NCBI RefSeq assembly: GCF_021917145.1
Contig: NC_061082.1
Coordinates: forward strand, 6,856,237 to 6,920,236
Length of the DNA: 64,000 nt
Direction: 5' to 3'
Origin: Hypomesus transpacificus
Taxonomy: Eukaryota > Chordata > Actinopteri > Osmeriformes > Osmeridae
This document shows, piece by piece, positions 1 through 12,912 of this stretch. Below the pieces are notes generated by a model. The model did no database searches. It was not told the DNA's origin and worked only from the letters and a program-made list of their open reading frames with translations. Numbering within the stretch: the stretch's first letter is position 1; each line of letters starts with the position of its first letter. Both the position numbers and the translations under genes were made by a program.

Positions 1-974
1 CAGACGAGAGTTCCAAGACCATGATGGTGGACGAGAGGCAGACGGTCAGGCAGGTGCTGGACAGCCTGCTGGACAAGTCTCACTGTGGCTACAGCCCCGA
101 CTGGTCCCTGGTGGAGACCATCAATGAGCTGCAGATGGGTACGAAGACACACACACTTACATACATACATACGTACATACACATGCACACAGGCAAGCCA
201 TTCGCCTCTTTCACGAAACCCTCTGTCACTTACACATGATCATCATCATGCTCATTGTCATCATCCTCTGACATGGTCAGGCCAACAGATTAGTTTGATC
301 CTGTTCAGCACTGTCATCCCCAGCCAGATGATTTGTGTGTGTGAGCAGGGGGGTGGTGATGAGGAGAAGGGGGGGATATCCTACTCTCTGTAATATAGTG
401 CATGAGAATGCCACAGGGTAGGTATTGGAGACCAGTGGCATCCTGCTGGAGAGATGGTGACCATTTAGAGATGGGTTGGGGGATAGAGGGTAAATGCTCA
501 CTCACACGCGCACACACACACAGCTTCCTTTTTGATGCCATGGGACATTGTAATAATCCCATAGGGTGCATACACACACACACACACAGCCCTGTGTAAC
601 TGGGTCCAGTGCAGTCATGCGTGTGACCTAACCTACATCTCCAGGGCTTCCGCTGGCTGGCCAGCTTCTCTGCGCAAGCGCCTATTATAAAAGAAGAGAG
701 GAACAGCAAAAGAGAGAGCGAGACAGAGAAGGATAGAGAAAGAGAGAGGGTGGGGGTGGGTGGGGGGGGGGGACAGCTGTAGATACTGTACCAGGCCAAT
801 CCAGCCTTAAGCTCTTCATTCACACACTGGCATGGTCCTCTGTAGAGACCCACAGACAGAACTGAGACAGCAAGTGAGGAGAGAGGACAAAAGGGGACAA
901 GAAGGCCATCAGACCATGTGACCTCAGACAGAGACACATACTGTGAAGCCATACAGCCCTTACAGCATGCCTTA

Positions 975-1020
<46 letters not shown>

Positions 1021-4000
1021 TGTTGCCCTTAAAAGTCAGTTTCCAAAGCATCTCCACCACCTAGTATTGTGTGAGGTATATTGTACATGTGTGTCTATAG
1101 GAGACAATACACTGCACATGGATCTCATCCACATGCAGTATACAGTATACATATCTGTAAACCTCTGGAATGACAGTCGGAGGGGTAAACATCATTAATT
1201 CGGTAAATGTTTTAATCACCTAATGGACCAAGGTTGTAATCCCACAGATTAAGGGATTTATTACAGTTAGATCCATGGCAGATGGCAGTTCTATCACAGC
1301 AGAGGCTGATGTGTGTGGTGGTCTGTGTGTATAGGGGAAGGGTCGGGAGCATTGTGTGTGGTGGTCTGTGTGTGAAGGGGAGTACAGAAAGATGACGGCT
1401 GACACTGGGGTCATGGTCTGGTCACTCAGGCCAAGTTTAACCTGAAAGTTTATGTCGGATTCAATATTCATGAAAGCTATTTGGTACACTGGCTGACTTT
1501 AGTTAGCTTGGCACCACACTAACTCGTTTAGTTTGTCTGGGGTGAGTGATAATGTCATCCATTTTGTGTTCTCTCCTCTCCCCAGAGCGAATCTTTGAGG
1601 ACCATGAGAACCTGGTGGAGAACCTTCTTAACTGGACCAGAGACAGCCAGAACCGCCTCATGTTCATAGAGCGGATTGAAAAATACGCCCTCTTCAAGAA
1701 CCCCCAGGTCAGAATCTCTTGTCAGCTTCACCGAACCAACCAGAACATTAAACTGTACCGTCAACATAGAACCAGATAAAAATACAAGGATTATTATTGT
1801 CTTACAGCATTGCTGCACGCTGCTTCCATGTAGTAATGCTAACACACTCTGAAATTTTACGCAAGCTCACATTCAAATGTTGACACACAACGGCAGACAC
1901 ACAGTTGTCTGGTGTAAGTAGGTCATGATGGTGTAGATGATGAGAACATGAATAATTTATTGGTGACGCAAGGCCTGTGTCCTTGGTGGGCCCTTCAGAA
2001 AACCTTGATCTCCTGCACAGATCTGTAATACACAGCACTGAAGCATGCAACCCCATTTCTGGTGTATACATGTGGGGTTTATTTGTGCTCAAAACACAGC
2101 TGCACAACCTCAGAATGTTCAGCCTGGCCTCGGTGAATGAACCCTTTCCCCTCTGTGTCTTCTGGAATGTTCTAGAACTATCTGCTGGGGCGGAAGGAGA
2201 CGTGTGAGATGGCCGACAGGAACAAGGAAGCCCTCTTGGAGGTAAGTCGTCCTCTGAGGAGAGCGAGGACGTCACGTGATCGATTCCGTTTTTCTCCGCC
2301 GGAAATCTGGCCCTCATCTTTAACGTGTCCTGCGTGTCTGATGTATGTGTATCTGTGTGTTTTTGTGTGTGTGTGTTTCTGTGTGTGTGTGTTTCTGTGT
2401 GTGTGTTTCTGTGTGTGTGTGTTTCTGTGTGTGTGTGTCTGCAGGAGTGTTTCTGTGGCAGCTCGGTCTCCGTGCCAGAGATGGAGGGCGTATTGTGGCT
2501 GAAGGAGGACGGGAAGAAGTCGTGGAAGAAGCGTTACTTCCTGCTGCGGGCCTCAGGAATCTACTACGTACCTAAAGGCAAAGCCAAGGTCTGCTACCTA
2601 CCTGGACACACACAGACACACTCCTCCTGCTGCTTGCATGCTCCATTGCTCTCTCTTTCACTCCATTCTTCTCTCCTCCATACTGTCCAATGGGAGGCTT
2701 GTTAATAAGATTCATGTTTCCTGGCCTTCCAGCCTTAGTCTGGTACCCTGCCGGCGTGGGTGAGTGTGTGTCTGTGTGTTTAAGCGTGCGTACGTAAGTG
2801 TGAGAGGGTGTGAGAGTACAGTCAGCCTGTTGTCCAGCTGAAAGCATGTGCTCTGAGATTGGAGTGTGAAGGTGCTGTAAGAGCACAAGATGGTGTGTGT
2901 GTGTGTGTGGTTATCTCTGGCTGTAGTCCAGCTCTGTGGTCACTAACTCGCCACCAGCACCCACCTAACCTCACTTCACACTGCTAATGAGGTCAAAGCC
3001 TGGTGATTATGACCAGGGCTCGGAATAAATACACGTGCACACAAACACACGCTCACACATTCTGTAGATGTTTAGATTGGACGTGGCAGCGTTTTAGATC
3101 TCTCTGTGTTGACGTCACGGCAGTGAATCAAGTTTCCTCGGGTCATGCCGTCTGGAGTAGAGTTGGTCACATTAGCCCTTTGTGAGCTTCAAGGAGGCTC
3201 TGCAAACACAGTCCTCAGTGGTCCTGTGAGCAGAGCAGATGACAGCCTCTCACAGATGGGCTAGTTTAACAGAGCCATCCTCCAGTAAGGCCAGGCGTCA
3301 CTCTCCCTGATCCCTCTGGGTCATTAACCCAGCTGGAGCTCACTCACAGAGACATGCACACACACAGAGAGACATGCACACACACAGAGACATGCAGCCA
3401 CAGACATGCGTACACACGCAGCACAGACACCGACACACACACACCGCCCGGCTCACATGCAAATGCACACACCTCATGGTCTTTTACCCAGAGTTCACTG
3501 GCAGTGCCAGCTGCAGGCCATCTGCAGTGCAGTGTCCTACCCTCCTCCTGCACGCGAGCCTTCCTCACACTGCTTCCTGCCAGCCTCCCCCTCCCCCCTA
3601 CTCTCTAGTCTGTGTATGCACAGATCTCAGGGTGTGTGTCCTGACGTGCGTGTGTGTGTGTCCCTGGCAGGCTTCCAGAGACCTGGTGTGCTTCCTGCAG
3701 CTGGACCACGTGAACGTGTACTACGGCCAGGACTACCGCAGCAAGTACAAGGCTCCCACCGACTACTGCATGGTGCTCAAGGTGAGGCTGCCGCTCACAC
3801 ACACACTCTACTGCTCACACACACACACACACGTTATCTGCTCTCACACACACACACCACACACTGTACTGCTCACACAAACACCACACACTCTACTGCT
3901 CACACACACACAGCACACACTCTACGGCTCTTTCTCTCACACACACACAGACACACACACATATATCTGTTACGTCCCCAGGTTAGAGTGAGATGAGAGG

Positions 4001-6506
4001 ATGCTTCTGTTCCGCTATTCAGTGAAGAGCGGGGCTGCTGGGACACCCTGTGTCTCTTCATGCCTCCACTTCCTGAGCAGCCAGGGAAATAGATCTCTCT
4101 GTTTCCTCCTGTGCCTCCTCTACCAAAACTCACCGTCACGATTGTGAAAACAGACTAGAGGCTTCAGAGGGGGCTGAGGGTGAAAGGGAGGACAAAGAGG
4201 GAGAGAGGGAGAGGAGAGAGAGGGAGAGGAGAGAGAGGGAGAGGAGAGAGAGGGAGAGGAGATGTTGTGTTGTTTAGGATCTGTGGTTCCTGGAAGGATG
4301 ATGGGTTTTGGATAGAGTGGAATACAGATAAAAGAACAAATATATCTGAAATGAAGCAGCCAGCAGAGAGAGATGAATCTTCCAAGAGTGTTTGTTCTCT
4401 TTAGTAAGACAGTGGAATGGAAAGAAGCATTTGGGGAAGTACTCCCAGTACTAACTTTCTTTCTGATTTCACTGTGACTGAATGATATTAGTATGTCTAT
4501 AAATCTCAACGTAAAGCTTCAGCTCTTTGAAAGCCGAGGGATTGAGGTTAGGGATAGATTACTCATGTCTGTCAGAAGGTGCCCAGAGTAGCACACTCCC
4601 ACCTAGTGGTAGAGTGTAGTAATACCATTGTATCTGGGCCAAAGGAAAATCTCAGTTCACATGATGGTGGATCCAGATGGGAAAGGATTGGCGGTTTACG
4701 TCTGTTGTTGTTCAACAAACTTAAATTAGTTTTTCCAAATGTATCTTTGCACTTGCAGAAGATCAAGTGAAGTCTGCTTTCAAACAGAAGAATACATTGG
4801 TATCTCTGAGTATAAACCAAACATTTTGGCACATTGTTGAAAGTGTTGGTTATTAATCACTTGTGTTGTTTGTCTTAGCACCCCCAGATCCAGAAGAAGT
4901 CCCAGTACATCAAATACCTGTGCTGTGATGATGTCAGAAGCCTACACCAATGGATCAACAGTATACGCATTGCCAAGGTAGCACATAAGCTCCGCCCAGA
5001 ATCTGATGCTATGTTTCCTGAGCTTTGACCTTTGACATTTAGGCAAAGTTTAGCTGTACTTTGGAATTCTGGTTTGTTTGTCAGCCAATGGACTGTGTCC
5101 TAGGTGTTTAGTTTGCACATTTTCTCATGAAACCCTGGATAACTCATCTGTGTGTGTGCGTGTCTGTGTGTCTTGGTTTACCTGTGTGTTTGTGTGCGTG
5201 TGTGTAGTATGGGAAGCAGCTTTACGTGAACTACCAAGAGGCCATGAAGCGGACTGAGGCTGCTTACGATTGGTCCTCCCTGTCCTCCTCCAGCATGAAA
5301 TCCGGATCCAGCTCTTCCAGCCTACCAGGTTAGAGAACACACTGCTACTGTCTGATTGGCTGCGGACACCTCTCTGCCATCCAGGGGCTTCATGACCAGA
5401 CTCTAACCCTACTCTCTCTCTCTCTCCTCTCTCGTCTGTTTAGAGTCCCAGTCCAACCACTCCAGCCAATCAGACAGTGGCGTGTCAGAGACCACCTCGT
5501 CAGGCCACACCCGCTCCCAGAGTGTGGTCAGTTCTATCTTCTCTGAGGCCTGGAAGAGGGGAACGCAGGAAGACACCACCAAGGTATCCCAGACTGCACC
5601 TGGTCCCACTCTGTGTCTGTATGTGTTGGAATATGGTGGTGATGGAGGGGAGACAGCAACTGTTGCCTGGTCCTGGATGCAACTGTGGTGGTGTTGTGTT
5701 TCTTCACCACTGTTCCCATCTCTCCCTTCTCCCTCTGCGCTTGTTCCACCCAGGGGTCAAAGGTGAAGTTTCGGACTGCGGTGCCCCTGTGCACCGGAGG
5801 GGACTGAGGTCAGGGTGACCGCTCGCAGTGTTCTAACACCAGAGTTCTAGAACTCTCTCTCATCCCCCAGGGTTGACTTTAGCCGGCCCAGGTCGCACAC
5901 GCGCATGTCAAATACTGTCCCGTACATGAGCTGTGCTTGATTTAGCTTGCATGGTTCGATGGGAGGAATCATCCTTTAAGGTCAAGGGCCAAGATAAAAT
6001 CAAGTGCACCTCAGACAAGCTAGACATAATGTGGGCTTCCCCCATCTGAAACTAACAGAAGCTACCTCACTGGGTTGAGGAGTGGTCGGGGTGTGGTCAC
6101 TGAGGGGTCGAGGGAGGGGGTGATAGAGTTGTTGTTTTAACCTTACAGCACTGCTGGTCTAATGTTGTTTTCTCTGGGTATGTGGTGCAACCATGTGTGG
6201 ACCTTAGTTGGACTCTCTAGACCGGGTCCAGAGACAGAGACATGGGTTCACCATGGTTTGTGAAGAGCATGGTGTGTCGAGTTAGACTCTTATCGAGGTC
6301 TGTGGAGACCTTTTGATCCAGGCAGCTCTACTCTGGGCTGTACTGTGTGTGTGTGTGTGTGGGTTTTGGTGTTCATTGCATCATGCTAAAGTGTCTTCAA
6401 ATGAACCTGGAAATGTCAAAATTTAAGTCATGGCATGAATTAACATTCATTTTTGATGTTGAGTTTTCTCACTGATATGATCTCTCTCTTTCTTTCTCCG
6501 TCTCTC

Positions 6507-6587
<81 letters not shown>

Positions 6588-8767
6588 AGATGAGGGTGGA
6601 CCCTATAAGCAGACCCTACCCCCTCCAGTTGCCCACAATGTCCCAGTCCTCCCCCCCGTCCCGCACCAGCTACACCAGCGTCTCCCCCGAGTCGTCCCCC
6701 TCACCCCCCGAGCCCCCTCCTCCCCCTCCCCCTCCTCCCCCGCTTCCCAATCCCACTCACCAGCCGGCTCCTCCCACCATGTACGTCAAGTACAGCACCC
6801 TGGCCAGGCTCCAGAATGCCTCCCAGTCTGCCAACCATTACAAACCCCCTTCTGGCCCCGGGGGGCCCCAGCCTGCCCCCCCTGGACCCCCGGCGCCTCC
6901 TTTACAGTCTGTCAAACCTCAGTATAACACCCTGCCCGCAACCTATGCCCCAGGGCCCCCCGCCCCACCTCCCCCGCCCCCGCTCACCATGCCCACCCCT
7001 GGCTCGGCCATGGCAGTGTTGAAGATTGGCCCCCCCAGCCCCAATCCCACCTACCTCCCACCTCCTCCCCCAGAGGAGCAAGACCCGCCTCCCCCCCTCC
7101 ACCTGCACACCAACGGCATGCCCCCTCCCCCCCCCCTGGACCAGGAGCCCTCCTACCCGCCCCTCAGCAACACGGGCCTGCAACAGTTCCTGGCCCAGAA
7201 GTTCCCCAACATGGCCTACGAATTCACCCCGGAGGACCTGCAGGATGACTGTTCTCCACCCCCACCCCCTCCTGCCCTGTCTCCTCCCCCACAACTGCAC
7301 CAGTCCTCCCTGTCCCCTACGCTGCCCCCTCCTGCCCCACCTAAAACCTTCACCGGCGGCTTCCCTCCCCAGACGGCCCGCAAACCCTCTGGCCCGGGCC
7401 TGACCATCTCTCCTGTCTCCCCCTCCCCACCTCATCACGGCTCCTTTAAAAAGCAGCAGAGCTTGTCAACAGGCCATTCCCCCAATCAGCCGCCGCAGAC
7501 GATGCCCAAGCAGCACAGCTTCTCCTCCAAGACCCTCCCCCTCTCCGCCCCCATCTCCCCCACCCCCACCTCCTCCTTGGTCAAGCAAATCGTCAACCAG
7601 TTCCCAGGGGCCTCCATCACCCCCTCCAACTCTATGGATGGCTCCAAATTCCCTCCCCCTCAGTCTCCCCCAGCCGTCAAAGCTAAGCCAAAGTGGCAGC
7701 CCGGGGGGCAAGTTGCCCTCCAGTCCCCAGAGTTCCCTCCTCCCCCACCAGAGAGCACCCTGGACTTTCCACCTCCGCCCCAGTCCTCCTCTCCTCCTTC
7801 TCACCATTCTACCAAGATGGGGTCCCCCATCAAGAAGTCCCCTTCCTCCTCCTCCACGGGCTCCGCAGGGAAGAGGGGTCCCCCAACCGCCCCCCAGCGC
7901 AACTCCAGCATCAAGGCAGGCGAGTTCCAGGATGAGAGGCCTAAGAAGGTGGAGAGCCTAGTCAGTAAATTTGGTCAGCCAGGCCTGTCTTCCTGCGGCT
8001 CCTCCCCTGCCTCCTCCTCGGGCTCTCCCTCCAAGGATGCCTCCATGGGCCCCCCAGCGCCCCCCAAACCGGGCAAGCTGAACCTGGCCAACCTGCCCCT
8101 GGCCCTGCAGGGGCTCCAGACGGGACAGCACCGCCAGCCCAGCATAGACTTCCCCTCCCCCCCACCGACCGATGCCGACTACTTCCCCCCTCCTCCTCCC
8201 GACTATGAGCTCTTCCCCCCGCCTCCCTTGCCGGCGGACCTGCACCCGGGGGCGCCCAAGGTAGCCGTGGTCAACCCCCAGCCCCAGACCCCCCCTGTGG
8301 TCTCCTCGTCATGGAAAACGAGCTCCCTGAAGAAGACCCCCCCCGCGGCCGTGTACAGGCGGAGCAACACAGTGCAGGAGACCCTCCCCTTGTCTCCCCC
8401 ACCCCAGCAGACCACCCCTCACAGCTCCTTCAGCTCCCAGATACCCCCCACGTCCCCCAAGGGCACCAACCTGGCCCTGCAGCCCAACTTCCTGGAGGAC
8501 CTCAACCGGACGCTGAAGAGGAAGTCGGTCTCGCGCCACGGCTCGCTCCCTTCCTCCCGCCTCTCCTCCAAGATGGAGCCGGTAGCGACCATGGACGATA
8601 TGGCGCTGCCTCCCCCGCCCCCAGAGCTGCTGCAGGACCCCCACAGGCCAGCCAGCGGAGGAGGCTACGCCCATGCCAACATCTCAGGCTATGCAACGCT
8701 ACGGCGCGGTCCGCCCCCCGCCCCACCCAAACGGGACCAAAGCACCAAACTAACCGGGGAGTGGTAG
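1..8767 (+). CDS. raph1: Lamellipodin (Ras-associated and PH domain protein 1), 3' part
   Basis: The visible exons are 1-138, 1586-1707, 2176-2241, 2445-2588, 3671-3781, 4879-4977, 5208-5328, 5444-5583 and 6590-8767; the 5' part lies outside. The first three exons encode the RA domain ([29 protein letters not shown]) and the RA-PH linker. The next three encode the PH domain ([19 protein letters not shown], then [17 protein letters not shown] and [13 protein letters not shown]). The last exon is one 725-codon proline-rich tail with repeated Ena/VASP EVH1 ligands of the FPPPP type ([26 protein letters not shown]) and SH3-type PPAPPKP runs. The family (MRL: RIAM/lamellipodin) links Ras-type GTPases and PI(3,4)P2 to Ena/VASP and WAVE at the leading edge. 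The tail favours raph1 over the shorter apbb1ip. The phase-0 junction into the last exon is consistent with the preceding frame. It is convergent with abi2, as in mammals. Confidence 0.93.
4190..4262. repeat. 18-bp purine minisatellite in a raph1 intron
   Basis: About four copies of 'gagagagggagaggagag'. This is simple-sequence expansion with no coding meaning. Confidence 0.85.
6501..6589 (+). repeat. (CT)n tract serving as the splice acceptor of the raph1 last exon
   Basis: A nearly pure CT dinucleotide run leads directly into CTACAG and the first base of the terminal coding exon at 6590. It is both a microsatellite and the polypyrimidine tract of that intron. Confidence 0.85.
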
Positions 8768-10690
8768 TGGACCAGGACAAGGGGGGGGGGGGCGGGATCT
8801 AAAGACTATTAGGTCAGCTCCTCCAGAACTCTTTCTGTCTCTCCGTCTGTTTCCCCTCATAGCAACCACCCTGGACTGACTGAGCTAGGATCCTCTTCCT
8901 TGTAATCCCAGATTTTCATTATTATTGTTATTATTATTATTACATGATTACTCCAATGAAAAGAAGCAAGCCTGACCACCTATCAGCTTTCCCACATGTT
9001 TGTGCCGCTTTGCATTGAATATAAACAGAAACAAAAACATAAAGGACAAGAAACTTGCTGCAATATAACTGGTACTGCATGGAGCCCTGTAGAGGACATG
9101 GTGTTACCTTAGCAACGGTTTGGGGGGTGTGGGAGGGGAGGGAGGGGGAGAGGGGGATTGTGCGTGTACAGAAAAATGTATGTGGATGTTAGGGTAATGA
9201 AGGGGAGGGAGGGAATGGGGGTGTTGTTATTACGTTTGTGTTTTTATATAAGATTATTTAATACCTGAAAGATATTATTATTTGAAAGTTTTGTTTTTCA
9301 AACCTTGTGAGTGAACTGGGGGGGGGGGGGGGGGGTAGCAGCAGGGGAGGGGGGGGGGGGGTTCAAGATCCCCTGTCTGTATGTCTGTCTGTTTGTCTGT
9401 CTGTCTGTAGAGTGTACAGATGCATTGTGTTAACGCTAATTCTAATGAAGATTTTTTGTTTGCAAATTGCACCAAAATGGTTGAAAACCTACAGCAGTTT
9501 TACTGTAGAGAGATGAAGATGACTGACAAGGCAATGACACTCTAAGGTGCTCAGATAAAAAGGTGCACAATGAAGGTCCACTTCTGGGATTGGCTGTTAC
9601 ATTGGGGGTGGGTTGAACCCACTTTATTTCTATTGGTCACATATTTTTGTCTGTAAAGTTGCTTATCCTGGCTTTACTGGCCTCCTTTGGCCCTGTCCCT
9701 AATTCCAGGACCATTTGACCCTCTCCAGATTCTTGACCTTTAACCCTGAGAGGGTTTGACACTCAACTGACCCTAAACCAGCCCCTAGAAAGGGCTTCAG
9801 AGTCAGAGGGCACCTGGGCACCGTTAAAGACGACACACTAAACACATATTCCAAGATTACTGATCCGATTAAGATCCGATTACTGTAGTTAAAGTGGGAC
9901 CACCGTGCCATTGAAAGACTTGCCCCATAACAGCCCTATAGCACATTTCGGTCAGCGACGCTGCGAAGGTTTCCTCTCATTGCTTGATCACTGAACGCAC
10001 CCCCAGGTCACGCAACAGCCATGCTGTCAGCGAGGTTGGACGAGCGTTGGTTCACATGAATGCCTTCTCTTGTACTGTGTGTCTGAGATTGGGAACTGCT
10101 CTACGTGTGTGCACTGTGTCCCATCTGTTTTTACATTAGTAGTACTGAGTAAGACTGTAGCATGAAGACCATCTCTGGCTGTGGAACAACTTCTGTCAAC
10201 CTGTGTGCTTGTGTGTGTGTGTCTGTCTTCATTCAAACTAGGACTGTGTTCAGCAAGGTGCAACTTTCTGAAACATTTAGAAAGGAGTGTAGGCATCTGT
10301 TCTATCCCAAGCCGTGTCTGAAACGTTGAGGGCGGAAAATCGTCCTCCTGAACGCAGCCCGTGCCAATTGGTCTGACAAGGTCAGAATCTATCTCTGTAA
10401 CCAATCACGTTGCACTACTGTTGTCATGACGTTAGATTAGTCAAACTTTGGTGCAGAGTGGAAAAACTCTGCCTTAACATCTGCTACATCTGATGGCTTT
10501 GAGTACGCTACAAACTATTGTCTATTTCAGATCTTCAGTATTTTCATGGCAACATGAGATATAATAAACCATTGTGTCTGAAGGTCAGAGGAGTTGCCTG
10601 AAGTCAGTCAGGACCGTTCTTAGATCCTCTGCCGTAACGGGGACATAAACCTAAAATGCATTTAAACTGAACAATAAAAATTTGCAAATC
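8768..10690 (+). other. raph1: raph1 3' UTR
   Basis: After the TAG at 8765-8767 there is no further coding potential. The stretch holds an ATT-rich run, poly-G tracts (about 9319-9360) and a TGTC repeat. An AATAAA at 10673-10678 is the best polyadenylation signal, and an earlier candidate lies near 10562. The extent is inferred from the signal only. Confidence 0.65.
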
Positions 10691-11480
10691 ATACCTCATC
10701 ATTTTTTGTAGTCTTTCTAAATGTCTTTTTTGTAATATGTGTGTTTACTATGTCTACATTTACTGGATTTACTTCTTTTCTAAGGTTCTGACAGTGTTGA
10801 GTGTGTGTAGGCAAGTAGTTGGTAGTTTGTGTGTGTGTGTGTGTGTCAGAAGGTGATGCGTGCAGCCAGTGTAGGACTCAGAACACAGTGACCTACATTC
10901 CACTATGCTCACAGTGCAGCTCAGCTGACCATCCAGGAGCACCACCATTGGTTCCTGAGCCAGCACATTAATCCATGATACAAACCACACTATTATGCTA
11001 TTACACCTTTGGAGAAAGAAAATATGATAGTTCATACTCTCACAAACAACCCCTGTAACACTAAATGTAATCCCAATAGTAGTTCAGTTCACCAATATTG
11101 GAAAAAGTATTCATAATTAACCATTAAAGATGGGCAATTAAGCAACCAAATGGACTATTCTAAACATGCTTTGTAGTCAAGGGCTTTGGTTTTTGAAGTA
11201 TGCAGTGCAGTGAATATATTATTATAACAATCAGTGGAAAGCGTTATCCTCATGAAGTGCCATATTTCCCAGATAAATTTGTTGTCTTTCAACTCTCATA
11301 CCTCGCAATTTGGTGTTTGACAGTCACTCAAGTGGAATTCGAATAAACCATGTTGTTACTGTCAGGCAGGACAGCACATCATGGTGTTTGGTTCATGGGA
11401 TTGACTTCCTCAGATCAATAAACCAATACACTTTGGTGTGTTTGTGTTGGAGGAAAAGACCAGAGAAAGAATTGTGTATT
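10691..11480. other. Intergenic, raph1 to spp2 (tail to tail)
   Basis: AT-rich sequence with one short GT run near 10830. I see no gene, RNA or recognisable mobile element here. Confidence 0.5.
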
Positions 11481-11552
11481 GCTTTATTCCTCCTGTATGT
11501 CCACCTATTTCCAGAGCCATTTCGTTTGACCATTAACAACAGGAAAAGTGAT

Positions 11553-12912
11553 CTACAGTACATAAGGAGCACAGCTGATAGCTCCGTCACATACAGTAAT
11601 CCCAGGGGTTTGTTGGAAGATCTGGACGTTCTGCAACATGATCATCTCCTCACTGCTGGACTCAGAGCTGGAGCTCTGGGCAGGCATGCATTCCAGACTC
11701 TGAAGCCTGCTAAACTCACCTGCCACACGCACTACACTGGAGCAGGAAGCCTCCATCTGGAGACAAGAGGCAGTCGGACTCAGGATGCACTGTTAGTGTG
11801 CATCCTTCTCCTGAGTCCCTTCTTTAACCTTTGTGAACCTTCGGGTCACATGACCCAAAGGTTCACAACAAACCATCGTTGTGTTTACCCCCAATTTGAC
11901 CCAATACAAAAACCAACGAAAAGCATTTACTTTTAACCTTCGCGATGTGGGGGGTCTGAGACAGCCTGACGGTTAAAAGAAAATGCTTCACTTTGTTTTT
12001 GTATGCGGTTGCAATACAACAGTGGGTCACAATGACTGATGGGTCAGAATGACCGGAGGGTAACACAAGGGTTAAGGTCAATTCAGCTCTGATGACGATG
12101 ATGTCACTGATGTTATGAGAGGATTCCGCTCACCTGCTGCTTCCTGCTTCTGAAACGACACCCATCCAGGTAGGGCTCCAAGCCTTTTGAACACACGCTC
12201 TCTCCGATGTCAAAGTCCAGGTGGAGATCATAGGTGGTCAGATCCACCTGGGCAATCTTTCCAAAAATACAAATGACTATTGTGTTTTATTCACCATTGG
12301 CTTGTTTTATCAGTACATACAATGGCACAGGTTAGATTGTGAAGTCTTAAATGCCATCAGTCCTGGTGGGTTTACTCTTGAAATTACCTAAATAAACCAC
12401 AGGATGGTGCTACAGTGCAGTTTATTGAGGCTGTCCTCCCCAGACTGTTATGATGTCTGGCAGACTCACCCGTTGCACGATGCTGTTGGCGACCCTGAAT
12501 AGGCGGGGTCTAGCAGAGCGCTGGTTGACCTGGTCCTGTGTCACTCTGACTGCCCACTGGGCCATGGGCCTAAAGGAGAACCTCAGCACTGGCACACCTG
12601 CTGGTACAAAACATACGAGTCACCTGTTCAGATCCTGTGGAATTCAGACCTTGGGTTGGGTTTCTTCCAAGTTTGGGTTTGTACAATAGCAACAAAGTAT
12701 GTTTATCAAATTTCAGTTGTTTAAAAAGAGGGTAGCATTGTGTCTAACGTCTCTGAGGCCGGTTTTAGGATTTGCTTACCCTTAATTATACACTTTGTGG
12801 CATACTTCAAATTCTAGAATTTTCCATTATCAAGGAAAACACACAATACTTGATCATCCTCACCTGAGCAGCACAGGCACTGCAGCAGAACCAGCAAGAC
12901 CAGACCCGACAT
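11553..12912 (-). CDS. spp2: Secreted phosphoprotein 24 (Spp24)
   Basis: On the minus strand the exons are 12912-12864 (signal peptide MSGLVLLVLLQCLCCSG), about 12600-12470 (MAQWAVRVTQDQVNQRS...PRLFRVANSIVQR), about 12258-12134 (VDLTTYDLHLDFDIGESVC) and 11756-11553. The last exon carries the acidic, serine-rich stretch SSSSESSSEEM. Order and content match Spp24, a secreted, cystatin-like, bone-matrix phosphoprotein that binds BMPs and whose Ser/Glu stretch is phosphorylated. The cystatin-like region and the CS-rich exon agree with the family. The C-terminus after the SSSEEM motif (ends CAPYVL) does not match the usual longer tail. A GTATGT donor inside this exon (about 11594) could lead to another, unseen 3' exon. 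The likely polyA signal is TTTATT on + at 11483-11488. A MITE sits in the third intron. Confidence 0.82.
11828..12071. mobile_element. piggyBac-type MITE flanked by TTAA, in an spp2 intron
   Basis: The element is flanked by TTAA at 11824-11827 and at 12072-12075. Its ends are inverted (CCTTTGTG... and ...CACAAGGG) and much of the interior is palindromic: runs such as 'gggtcacatgaccc', 'gcatttacttttaacc' and 'ggttaaaagaaaatgc' pair with one another. It has no coding capacity. TTAA duplication is the hallmark of piggyBac elements. This hairpin-like family, with inverted GGGTCA motifs, resembles MITEs known from many fish genomes. Confidence 0.75.

Noticed and set aside
314..1060. 248-codon minus frame in the first raph1 intron
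   Set aside because: Made of CA-repeat (Thr-His) and pyrimidine runs; lies in an intron of raph1.
6902..7438. 178-codon open frame antisense to the raph1 proline-rich exon
   Set aside because: GC-rich proline codons read backwards give Gly/Arg-rich frames; no splice or family evidence, and the + strand is clearly coding.
11310..11936. 208-codon + frame opposite the last spp2 exon
   Set aside because: Overlaps spp2 exon and a MITE in antisense; composition not protein-like, no start or splice support.
11640..11936. Possible hairpin RNA gene near the 'gggtcacatgaccc' palindrome
   Set aside because: The palindrome is explained by the TTAA-flanked MITE arms at 11828-12071.
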